Shown here: one piece after another, positions 1-7,501 of the stretch
How positions within the stretch are numbered: the first letter of the stretch is position 1
Layout of the letters: the number at the start of each line of letters is the position of its first letter
DNA from: PALSA-1006 sp036171275
Lineage (GTDB): Bacteria; Pseudomonadota; Gammaproteobacteria; Burkholderiales; Gallionellaceae
NCBI GenBank assembly: GCA_036171275.1
Contig: JAVHQT010000022.1
Span: forward strand, 1 to 55,463
Reading direction: 5' to 3'
DNA: 55,463 bases
The notes under the pieces: generated by a model
Told to the model about the DNA's origin: nothing
What the model saw: the letters and a program-made list of their open reading frames with translations, nothing else
The model's database searches: none
Program-made: the position numbers and the translations under genes

Positions 1-53
1 CCGCCGACAATCGCCTTGTAAGGGCGGTGCTCTACCAGCTGAGCTAATCACCC
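1..53 (-). tRNA. tRNA-Val (anticodon TAC), 3' part cut off by window start
   Basis: Read on the minus strand, the sequence begins GGGTGAT-TA-GCTC at position 53, has a D-arm closing with GAGC, and an anticodon loop CTTACAA giving anticodon TAC (valine). The acceptor 5' strand, D-arm, anticodon arm and variable region are present. The T-arm, acceptor 3' strand and any CCA lie beyond the left edge. The anticodon stem is CCGCC/GGCGA, so its outermost pair is a C–A mismatch, which is slightly unusual. Confidence 0.93.
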
Positions 54-118
54 GATGTGCAACATTTTACGATTCAGAGTTGACCTAAAATCTTGGCAAC
101 CCTTGAAACGAGGGCGCG

Positions 119-147
119 ATTATATAGATAGCGCTTAAATACAGCAA
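119..147 (-). promoter_or_regulatory. Sigma-70 type promoter for tRNA-Val
   Basis: On the minus strand, TTGCTG (142–147) and a perfect TATAAT (119–124) are separated by 17 bases. The −10 box is followed by the GC-rich stretch CGCGCCC, the kind of discriminator usual for stringently controlled stable-RNA promoters. Transcription would start near 112 and leave a leader of roughly 59 nt before the tRNA. Confidence 0.75.
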
Positions 148-351
148 GCCTGTTTTACATTTTATTCGCGCAAAATAAGTATATTCCCTTGGCACGAAGC
201 CGTTGAACGCTTACTTTCCTCAAAGCCATTCGCACACGTTTTAGACAATTCATTCCAAGCGCGCACTCACTCAGGCAATTCAAAATTCCCGCTAGCGAAG
301 CGCGCTTTCAAAATCAATCGAGCCTGACCACATCGATTTACATTGACGCAC

Positions 352-422
352 CCAGGAATTAATTCTGGTCAATTTTGGACAGGTTTGATTAAATATGAAA
401 ATAAATGATAAAATATGAAAAT
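352..422. promoter_or_regulatory. Probable operator region of the HTH–REC gene: near-palindrome plus two 12-bp direct repeats
   Basis: A near-palindrome CCAGGAATT/AATTCTGG lies at 352–368. Two exact copies of AAATATGAAAAT lie at 391–402 and 411–422, exactly 20 bp apart (two helical turns), ending 24 bp before the ATG. A TTGGAC (375–380) could be a −35 box but no convincing −10 sits at the right distance. The rest of 148–440 shows nothing I can name. The regular spacing suggests cooperative binding of a regulator on one DNA face, possibly the product of the next gene. Confidence 0.45.
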
Positions 423-446
423 TAATTTCGGCATTAAAGGGTGACC

Positions 447-1097
447 ATGGAAAACAGTAGGCTAACGCTTAAGACATTTTGCACAACACGTGAAGCGGCT
501 CAACTCCTTGGCGTGTCCTTACGAACTTCCCAATTATGGGTCGAACAAGGTTTACTAGAAGCTTGGAAAACCAGTGGCGGTCATCGGCGTATCACCCGTG
601 AATCTATCGAGCGCATTCTTGCCAATTCAACGGCGGGTCAACTGGCACCTGAGCCTGCGGCGCTTGTTGCGCATGAAAATTCGGCGTCTGCAGACAAGTT
701 AAATATTTTGATTGTCGAAGATGAGGCTGCGTTGCGCCGACTTTACGAAATCAAACTACGCGGCTGGCCAATTCCCCTGAACCTCCGCACTGCCGAAGAT
801 GGCTACGAAGCATTGGTGCGAATTGGTCAAGCCAAGCCTGATATGCTGATTGCCGACTTGCAAATGGCGGGCATGGATGGTTTCAAAATGCTCAACACCA
901 TCTGCAATATGCCGGAATTAGCTGAGATCGAAATTGTCGTGGTCAGCGGTTTGGATGCGGCTGAAATTACCTATCGCGGCGGCATTCCCAAGCGCATTCC
1001 CGTGCTGCCCAAACCAATACCTTTTGATCAGCTGCAAGCGATTGCGCAGGCGGTGGCGCTCAAACACCACAAATCAACAACCCCGGAGGTGAGATGA
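447..1097 (+). CDS. MerR/excisionase-type HTH fused to a receiver domain (response regulator)
   Basis: A 216-residue regulator. Residues about 8–60 form a winged-helix HTH of the MerR/excisionase type (TREAAQLLGVSLRTSQLW, then the wing GGHRRI). Residues about 83–205 are a receiver with the acidic pair in VEDE, phospho-acceptor D137 in ADLQMAG, and the conserved Lys in LPKP. The order HTH then REC is the reverse of classical OmpR or NarL regulators. ATG 447 is preferred over an in-frame GTG at 441 because AAAGGGTG then lies at a usable distance. It opens the signalling cluster and overlaps the next gene by 4 bp (ATGA). It probably transmits kinase signals to transcription, and targets cannot be read from the sequence. 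Confidence 0.85.
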   Translation: MENSRLTLKTFCTTREAAQLLGVSLRTSQLWVEQGLLEAWKTSGGHRRITRESIERILANSTAGQLAPEPAALVAHENSASADKLNILIVEDEAALRRLYEIKLRGWPIPLNLRTAEDGYEALVRIGQAKPDMLIADLQMAGMDGFKMLNTICNMPELAEIEIVVVSGLDAAEITYRGGIPKRIPVLPKPIPFDQLQAIAQAVALKHHKSTTPEVR

Positions 1098-1456
1098 AAA
1101 AAGTACTGATTGTTGACGACAATCCCGACATTCGCAGGCTGATTTGCATTACCTTGGGTGCAACTTTTACTATTTTCGAAGCTGAAAATGGCACACAAGC
1201 CTTGCAGATTATCCACAGAGAAAAACCGGATTTAGTCATGCTCGACGTCATGATGCCAGGAGAATTAGATGGGTTGCAGGTACTAGACATCATTAAAAGC
1301 AACGCGGAATTGAAGCACACACATGTCATTATGGTCACTGCGCGCGGGCAAGCACACGACTATGACCAAGGTATGAAACGCGGCGCAGATTCCTATTTCA
1401 TCAAGCCTTTCAGCCCGCTGCAATTAGTCGCTGCAATTAAAGAAACCCTACTTTAG
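1094..1456 (+). CDS. Stand-alone receiver (REC) protein
   Basis: A 120-residue single-domain response regulator consisting only of the receiver fold: acidic D8–D9 in LIVDDNPD, phospho-acceptor D51 in LDVMMPG, T82 and K104. There is no output domain, so it should act as a phosphate shuttle or by protein–protein contact, as CheY and Spo0F do. The start overlaps the HTH–REC gene (ATGA), and GGAGGT (1085–1090) is its ribosome binding site. It is clearly paralogous to the REC protein at 17172–17564 (both start MKKVLIVDD and share YFIKPFS), so the two bracket the cluster. The cognate kinase is unknown, and the neighbours supply several candidates. Confidence 0.9.
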   Translation: MKKVLIVDDNPDIRRLICITLGATFTIFEAENGTQALQIIHREKPDLVMLDVMMPGELDGLQVLDIIKSNAELKHTHVIMVTARGQAHDYDQGMKRGADSYFIKPFSPLQLVAAIKETLL

Positions 1457-1465
1457 GTGAAAGGC

Positions 1466-2902
1466 ATGAATACAAAATCAGAAACCACGCAGGTAGAGAC
1501 ATCCCCTGTTCACCAAACTAACAAAAACTTCAGTGCCGAAATCAGCCAGCAACTTTATCGGTACGCCGAAGACTTGCAACACCTGATCGAGCGCAACGAA
1601 AAGATGAAGGCGCACTACGAATCCTTACTGGCGCTCAGTGATCAGCTCGCGCAAAGTCGAGAGGAGTTGGAAAATCTCATGCGCCGTTCGCAGGATATTC
1701 ACCTAGTGACCAATCGTGACGGGCGCATTCTGCAAGCCAATCCAGCGGTAGAAATCCTTGCCGCGAAAAATAAAATTATCAACAGCTACCTGAGCGATTG
1801 GGTTCTGCCTTCACATCAAAACTTAGTAACAACAGTGCATCGCTCAGGTCAGCTAGACGAAATCGAACTCCATTTGCGGCATCCAAACAGCAACATTGGC
1901 GTGCTAATAGTTGCCGTGCAAATTGTGCAAGCAGGCAGCGATTTTCACTGGGTTATGCGCGACATCACCCAGCTACGCAAACGTGAATTTGACAGTCAGA
2001 TTTCTTCAGTCATCCTCAAAAACGCCACTGAAGGCGTGATGATTACCAATGCCGAAGGGCAGATTCGCGCTATTAATCCTGCTTTCACCCGCATCACCGG
2101 CTACAGCGCAGAAGAAGCCATTGGGCAAAATCCCCGAATATTGCAATCAGGCCTGCAAAGCGACCATTTTTACCAAGCGTTTTGGGCATCGCTCAAAGAA
2201 ACAGACAATTGGCAAGGCATTATTCACAACCGCACCAAAGACGGACAAATGTATCCGCAATGGCTGACCGTGACCGGCGTTCGCAATGAAGCCAATCAAC
2301 TGCTCAGCTATATCGCCGTCCTATCGGATTTGTCCGAATTACAAAAAGCTGAAAATGACCTGACCTATTTAGCCTATTACGACACGCTAACCAAACTACC
2401 CAATCGGCTACTGCTGCATGAACGCATTCGTCAAATTTTGTCACAGGCACGTCGCAGCGGCGCACCCTTTACGGTAATTTTTATTGACCTCGATTTGTTC
2501 AAAAAAATCAATGACTTACATGGGCACGAAATAGGCGATTACGTCTTAAAAGTCGCTGCGCAAAGGATGAGCGTCGCGGTGCGAGAGATTGACACTGTGG
2601 CGCGACTCGGTGGCGACGAATTCGTTATTTTGGCACCCGGATTATGTGGTGAAGCTGACATTGCAAGACTGTGCGACAAAATCATCGCAACCTTACGGCA
2701 CCCGATTGAACTTGACGGACTCAAGTTAACCATCGGTGGCAGTTTAGGTTGCGCCGAATATCCACGGCACGGAGAAGATGAAATAGTGCTGATCAAACAT
2801 GCAGATAAATCAATGTATCAAGCCAAGAAAGCGGGCGGAAACACCTTCTGCATTTACCAACAACAGGCGCAGGCAGCACACAAAGAGGCAGGTAATGCCT
2901 AA
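1466..2902 (+). CDS. Diguanylate cyclase with two PAS domains (PAS-PAS-GGDEF)
   Basis: A 478-residue, probably cytosolic enzyme making cyclic di-GMP from two GTP. After an N-terminal helical stretch there are two PAS domains (about 75–165 and 180–285, the second with ATEGVMITNAEGQI), then a GGDEF domain. The active-site loop GGDEF is intact at residues 382–386. An RxxD inhibitory site (REID) lies exactly five residues upstream, so product inhibition is expected. An in-frame GTG exists at 1457, but AGGTGAAAGG just upstream fits ATG 1466. It sits downstream of the stand-alone REC gene and overlaps the following kinase by 8 bp, indicating one transcript. No membrane segment is visible. Confidence 0.9.
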   Translation: MNTKSETTQVETSPVHQTNKNFSAEISQQLYRYAEDLQHLIERNEKMKAHYESLLALSDQLAQSREELENLMRRSQDIHLVTNRDGRILQANPAVEILAAKNKIINSYLSDWVLPSHQNLVTTVHRSGQLDEIELHLRHPNSNIGVLIVAVQIVQAGSDFHWVMRDITQLRKREFDSQISSVILKNATEGVMITNAEGQIRAINPAFTRITGYSAEEAIGQNPRILQSGLQSDHFYQAFWASLKETDNWQGIIHNRTKDGQMYPQWLTVTGVRNEANQLLSYIAVLSDLSELQKAENDLTYLAYYDTLTKLPNRLLLHERIRQILSQARRSGAPFTVIFIDLDLFKKINDLHGHEIGDYVLKVAAQRMSVAVREIDTVARLGGDEFVILAPGLCGEADIARLCDKIIATLRHPIELDGLKLTIGGSLGCAEYPRHGEDEIVLIKHADKSMYQAKKAGGNTFCIYQQQAQAAHKEAGNA

Positions 2903-5201
2903 AACATTGCGCCCAGCTTTTGTCGGCAACACCCTCAGCTTGCGTGAAAAAATCACGCTGGCGTTAGCGCTGCTGCCCCTAGCAATGATGGCCGTGCCTA
3001 TATACGCGCTCTTTCTGCTCAAACAATCGGCAGTCGAATATTCGCTTTACGGGCTCATTGTCCTGTTCATGGCGCTCAGCGCACTGGTTGCGGCGGGGGT
3101 AGTTGTGTTGGTGCGCTTAAACAACGCCTCTCGCGCCAAGGCGTTGGCTGAAATTGCCAGCGCAGCCGAAGCGATTGCCGCCACGGGTCGCCCCACAAAA
3201 CGCTTACTGTCTGGGCAAAATAATGAATTTAGCCGACTCTCCCTCGCCTTTAACACCATGATTGATCGGCTAACGGAATCATATGCCGAGCTGGAGCAGC
3301 GCGTCACAGAACGCACCGAAATGCTGCAACAACGCGAACTGTATTTGCAGGCGACGCTGGACAATCTACCTTTTTTCTTTTGGCTAAAAGATGCCGATAG
3401 TCGCTTCCTGGCGGTGAATAAAGTGTTTGCCGAAGCCTGCGGCCATGCCAATCCTGACGAGATTATTGGACTAAACGATTTCGATGTTTGGCCAGCCGAC
3501 TTAGCGCAACGTTATCGCACCGATGACCAAGCAATCATGGCTGGACGCCAAGAAAAATCGGTTGAAGAACCCGTCGCGGGCGGCTCAGAATCGGGCTGGA
3601 TTGAAACCTACAAAAAAGCCGTTTTAGACCGAGATGGTTCGATTTTAGGCACAGTGGGATTCGCTAGAGATATCAGCCAACGCAAAAAAATACTGGAAGC
3701 GCTCACCGAAAGCGAACACCGCTGGCAACGGGCTTTAAGTGGCGCCAATGACGGTCTTTGGGATTGGAACCCACCAACCGGCGAAGTGTATTTTTCGGAT
3801 CGTTGGAAAACCATGCTAGGTTACGACGTAGCTGAAATTGGCCATTCGGTAACGGAATGGACGACGCGCATTCACCCCGACGACTTAGAAAAAACCATGG
3901 CGGAAGTGCAACGTCATTTGCGCGGCGCAACCGATTTTTATCAAGCGGAGCATCGGGTGCGCTGCAAAAATGGCGAATACAAATGGATTTTAGCGCGCGG
4001 CAAAGCACAGCTGGATGCGAACGGAGAAGCCGTTCGCATGACCGGTTCACATACCGACATCACTGAACGTCGCGCCGATGAAATCAGTGTCAAAGAACAC
4101 GCAGAACAATTAAATGCGATTTTTGCGCTCAGTCCCGATGGCATTGTCTCGTTTGATGCTGCGCACTGCGTAAAATATATCAGCCCTGCTTTTTCCAAGC
4201 TGACCGGCTTGGAAGCCGCAACCCTCATCGGTTTAAACGAAACAGAAATCTCCAATAAACTGGCGCAACAGTGTCTTCCGCAAGCCCGTTTTACCGGCGT
4301 CGCCGCCTTGCGCCTCCTGCAAAAAATCGACGACACTGGCCATCATCGCCAAAAAATAGCAATTGCCGGTGCTGGCAAGCGCGTGCTCGAAGTGGGTTTT
4401 CGCGAAGCATCGGCTGACTCTGTTTCGCAAATTCTATATCTGCGCGACGTGACCCACGAATCGGAAGTCGATCGCATGAAGAGTGAATTCCTATCCACCG
4501 CCGCCCATGAACTGCGCACACCGATGGCGAGTATTTACGGATTCGCTGAGCTGCTACTGGCGCAAAAATTTAGCGCCCAAGAACAAAAAGAATTGCTCGC
4601 CACCATTTTTAAGCAGTCGGAATTGATGGTATCCATCATCAATGAATTGCTGGATTTAGCTCGCATTGAAGCCCGTCGCGGCAAAGATTTCAACCTCAGG
4701 GCAATCAATCTCAACACCCTGGTTGAGCAAACTATTGCCGGTTATAAAACCCCTGCTAACCGCGACCGCATTCGCTTCGAAAAATTGCATCTACCGCTCA
4801 CCGTGCGCGGCGATGAGAACAAGCTGACACAAGCCTTGCATAACGTTATTTCCAATGCCTTCAAATACTCGCCACAAGGCGGTGAAATTCGGATGCAAAT
4901 GATCCTGCCTGAACCCAGCCACGAAACAGCGCAACTCCCCGACCAGGCAACCATCGGTTGCAGAATTATTGATCACGGCATCGGCATGACAGCCGAACAA
5001 CGGGCGCGCGTGTTCGAGCGTTTTTATCGTGCAGATACCTCAGGGAAAATTTCTGGTACGGGTTTAGGGATGAGTATCGTGCAAGAAATTATCGAATTGC
5101 ACGGTGGCAAAGTCACCGTAGAAAGTCAATTTAACCAAGGGACTACCGTGACTATTTGGCTGCCACTTGCCAAGCAGCCAAATTCAGACAGCGCTGAATA
5201 A
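2895..5201 (+). CDS. Membrane sensor histidine kinase (2 TM, HAMP, 3 PAS, HisKA, HATPase)
   Basis: A 768-residue kinase. Two hydrophobic helices (about 18–42 and 48–74) flank a very short periplasmic loop, followed by a HAMP-like linker and a coiled coil. Three PAS domains lie at about 145–270, 275–405 and 410–530. The transmitter has H538 in AAHELRTPM, N-box residues in HNVISNAFKYS, and glycine boxes DHGIGM and GTGLGM. With almost no periplasmic part, sensing is probably intracellular through the PAS domains. ATG 2895 (preceded by AGAGGCAGGT) overlaps the cyclase end by 8 bp. An upstream in-frame ATG at 2799 lies deep in the cyclase gene and is rejected. From the last PAS onward it closely matches the kinase at 5344–7476. 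Confidence 0.88.
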   Translation: MPKTLRPAFVGNTLSLREKITLALALLPLAMMAVPIYALFLLKQSAVEYSLYGLIVLFMALSALVAAGVVVLVRLNNASRAKALAEIASAAEAIAATGRPTKRLLSGQNNEFSRLSLAFNTMIDRLTESYAELEQRVTERTEMLQQRELYLQATLDNLPFFFWLKDADSRFLAVNKVFAEACGHANPDEIIGLNDFDVWPADLAQRYRTDDQAIMAGRQEKSVEEPVAGGSESGWIETYKKAVLDRDGSILGTVGFARDISQRKKILEALTESEHRWQRALSGANDGLWDWNPPTGEVYFSDRWKTMLGYDVAEIGHSVTEWTTRIHPDDLEKTMAEVQRHLRGATDFYQAEHRVRCKNGEYKWILARGKAQLDANGEAVRMTGSHTDITERRADEISVKEHAEQLNAIFALSPDGIVSFDAAHCVKYISPAFSKLTGLEAATLIGLNETEISNKLAQQCLPQARFTGVAALRLLQKIDDTGHHRQKIAIAGAGKRVLEVGFREASADSVSQILYLRDVTHESEVDRMKSEFLSTAAHELRTPMASIYGFAELLLAQKFSAQEQKELLATIFKQSELMVSIINELLDLARIEARRGKDFNLRAINLNTLVEQTIAGYKTPANRDRIRFEKLHLPLTVRGDENKLTQALHNVISNAFKYSPQGGEIRMQMILPEPSHETAQLPDQATIGCRIIDHGIGMTAEQRARVFERFYRADTSGKISGTGLGMSIVQEIIELHGGKVTVESQFNQGTTVTIWLPLAKQPNSDSAE

Positions 5202-5225
5202 CGGGCTATTACCCAATTAAATTTT

Positions 5226-5241
5226 TATAACTACATGATTA
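5226..5241 (-). repeat. Copy of the recurrent WAATCA-N5-TTATA motif
   Basis: On the minus strand the 16-mer is TAATCATGTAGTTATA, identical over all 16 bases to the copy at 20367–20382 on the plus strand. It lies in the 142-bp gap between the two sister histidine kinase genes. Other copies or near copies are at 15930–15945, 18115–18130, 19105–19120, 23170–23185, 35581–35596, 42761–42776, 45190–45205 and 54894–54909. Function unknown. Confidence 0.55.
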
Positions 5242-5343
5242 AACTAACTTTATTAATTATCCGCCGCGTCGAATCAAGGAAAATAGAAAATCGCACTTGG
5301 CTCAAGAACCACGTGGATCAAGCACTCTGAGCGGACACCAAAA

Positions 5344-7476
5344 ATGAGCTTAACTCCGCACAATTTAGCAAATAGCGTCCCCGGCAATCAACGGGCGAAT
5401 TCTGCTGCGTCCCGCAGCACCGAACAGAATTCGCGCTGGTCTTATTTTTGGATTTGGCTAGCGGCGACGATCTTTTTAATGATCACTTGGTGGCACATTT
5501 ATTCGCTGCTGACTGAAAGTAGAAATAAAGTAATCGCTTCGGCCGAACGCGATTTAGCCAACCTAACGCGCGTCAGCCAAGAGCACGCCGATCGCACTTT
5601 TCGCGCCGCAGATCAAGTGATTCGCTTTATTCAGTCTCGCTATTTAGCACTGGGAAAAGGTTTGGATTTAACGCAACTCAGCGAACAAGGCGTAATTGAT
5701 ACCGAAATTTTCCCGCAAATCGGCATTATTGACGCCAAAGGAATTTATGCGCTGGCGAATCGCCCCATCACCGGTAAATTGGATTTATCCGATCGTGAAC
5801 ATTTTAAATATCACCTAACCAAAAACAGCGACGAGCTATTCGTTTCCAAACCGGTGTTGGGACGCGCCACCGGCAAGTGGTCGATTCAATTAACGCGGCG
5901 CATTAGCAAAGCAAATGGTGAATTCGCCGGCGTCGTGGTGGTTTCCATTGACCCGGGTTATTTCACCCGGTTTTACAACGAAATCAAGCTAGGCTCGCAA
6001 GGCGTAGTGGCGTTGTATGGTTTGGACGGCATTGCCCGTGCAAGCAAAGTCGGTGACAAAGAAGAATTCGGCACGGACGCACGTCAATCGCCGATTTTTA
6101 ATTGGATGCAGCGCGGTCAGTTAGAAGGCACGTACACGCAGGTTTCTGCGCTGGACGGCGTGGAACGGATGTATCACTTCCGTAAACTGCCACGGTACAA
6201 CTTAGCGGTGGTGGATGGCATCGACACACCTTCTTTACTCAGCAATTATGAACATGAAAAACAAGCCTTATGGTTGCAAGCCGCCTTTTTAAGCCTGTTG
6301 ATTGTGGCGCTGGCGACTGCGTTAACGCGCTACCTACTGCAAATTCGTTTCCAAATGAACGAGCGGCAAATAGCCCAAGGCCGCGCCGAAGATCGCTCCG
6401 AACAACTGAATGCGATTTTTGCTCTCAGCCCCGATGGCTTCGTGTCGTTTGACGATGCGCATTGCGTTAAATATGCCAGCCCCGCTTTCCATCACCTCAC
6501 CGGCTTAGCTCGTTCGTCGATTCTGGGCAGAACTGAAGCCGAATTTTCCAACTTAATTGCCAATATCTGCTTGCCAAACGCCCAATTTTTGAGCATTGCC
6601 GACTTGCGGACCCGGCAAAGAGCGACCGATGACAACACGCCTTTGATACGACAAGTTATTGAATTAAAAGGAGAAAATAAGCGCACACTGGAAGTTGGTC
6701 TGCGCGAATCCCAGGCGGAAAGCATTTCGCAAATTCTATATTTCCGCGACATCACCCACGAAACCGAAGTCGATCGCATGAAGAGTGAATTTCTGTCCAC
6801 CGCTGCGCATGAATTACGTACGCCGATGGCGAGCATTTATGGATTTTCAGAAATTATGCTGTCACAAGAATTTAGCGAAGCCGAGCGGCGCGAATTTTTA
6901 GCGACTATTTTTAAACAGTCTGAACGCATGGTCGCCATCATCAATGAACTACTCGACCTCGCCAGAATCGAGGCGCGCCGTGGCAAAGATTTCAACTTCG
7001 CCGAACTCAACCTGCAGGATTTATTAACCGAAACACTGGACTGTTTTATGCCGCCGCTAGCGCGCAGCGCCCCTAAAACGGATTTTTTGTTGCCGCCAAT
7101 TTATATCCGCGCCGATGCCGACAAAATGATGCAGGTGTTCACTAACGTCCTGACCAACGCCTACAAATATTCACCCAACGGCGAAGACGTGCGGCTAGAA
7201 ATAATTCAACCCGACTTGCGCGAAGCCGCGCCTTATGTCGGTATTCGAATATCCGATCAAGGCATGGGCATGACCGAAACACAAGTAACTCGCATCTTCG
7301 AGCGTTTTTATCGTGCCGACAGCTCAGGGAAAATCCCCGGCTCCGGCTTAGGTATGAGCATCGTGCATGAAATTATGGAGATTCACGCCGGCAAAGTATC
7401 GGTGGAAAGTCAAATCGAACACGGCACATCCGTTACGCTATTTTTACCTGTGCAAACCCAGCACAAATCCACTTAA
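5344..7476 (+). CDS. Membrane sensor histidine kinase with periplasmic Cache-like domain, PAS, HisKA, HATPase
   Basis: A 710-residue kinase. TM1 is at about 36–58, followed by a roughly 245-residue extracytoplasmic region of double-Cache type (LTRVSQEHADRTFRAADQ; then FPQIGIIDAKG and DLSDREHFKYH). TM2 is at about 305–325, PAS at about 350–470, and the transmitter has phospho-acceptor H489 in AAHELRTPM, N-box in TNVLTNAYKYS, and boxes DQGMGM and GSGLGM. Cache domains usually bind small metabolites such as amino or carboxylic acids, and the ligand here is unknown. The PAS-to-end portion is a near duplicate of the kinase at 2895–5201, also at DNA level around the His box, so one input module appears to have been swapped. 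No strong Shine-Dalgarno precedes ATG 5344. Confidence 0.9.
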   Translation: MSLTPHNLANSVPGNQRANSAASRSTEQNSRWSYFWIWLAATIFLMITWWHIYSLLTESRNKVIASAERDLANLTRVSQEHADRTFRAADQVIRFIQSRYLALGKGLDLTQLSEQGVIDTEIFPQIGIIDAKGIYALANRPITGKLDLSDREHFKYHLTKNSDELFVSKPVLGRATGKWSIQLTRRISKANGEFAGVVVVSIDPGYFTRFYNEIKLGSQGVVALYGLDGIARASKVGDKEEFGTDARQSPIFNWMQRGQLEGTYTQVSALDGVERMYHFRKLPRYNLAVVDGIDTPSLLSNYEHEKQALWLQAAFLSLLIVALATALTRYLLQIRFQMNERQIAQGRAEDRSEQLNAIFALSPDGFVSFDDAHCVKYASPAFHHLTGLARSSILGRTEAEFSNLIANICLPNAQFLSIADLRTRQRATDDNTPLIRQVIELKGENKRTLEVGLRESQAESISQILYFRDITHETEVDRMKSEFLSTAAHELRTPMASIYGFSEIMLSQEFSEAERREFLATIFKQSERMVAIINELLDLARIEARRGKDFNFAELNLQDLLTETLDCFMPPLARSAPKTDFLLPPIYIRADADKMMQVFTNVLTNAYKYSPNGEDVRLEIIQPDLREAAPYVGIRISDQGMGMTETQVTRIFERFYRADSSGKIPGSGLGMSIVHEIMEIHAGKVSVESQIEHGTSVTLFLPVQTQHKST

Positions 7477-7501
7477 TTTTTATAAAAAATCATTTATAAT
7501 C

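Noticed and set aside
199..222. Possible sigma-54 site (TGGCACG near position 200)
   Set aside because: The −24-like part is good but no GC dinucleotide occurs at the required N10 spacing.
2799..2894. N-terminal extension of the first sister kinase
   Set aside because: Overlaps the cyclase gene by over 100 bp; ATG 2895 has a ribosome site and gives a normal TM start.
7367..7501. N-terminal extension of the giant hybrid kinase
   Set aside because: Lies inside the ATPase domain of the upstream kinase; ATG 7502 is followed directly by the first PAS.
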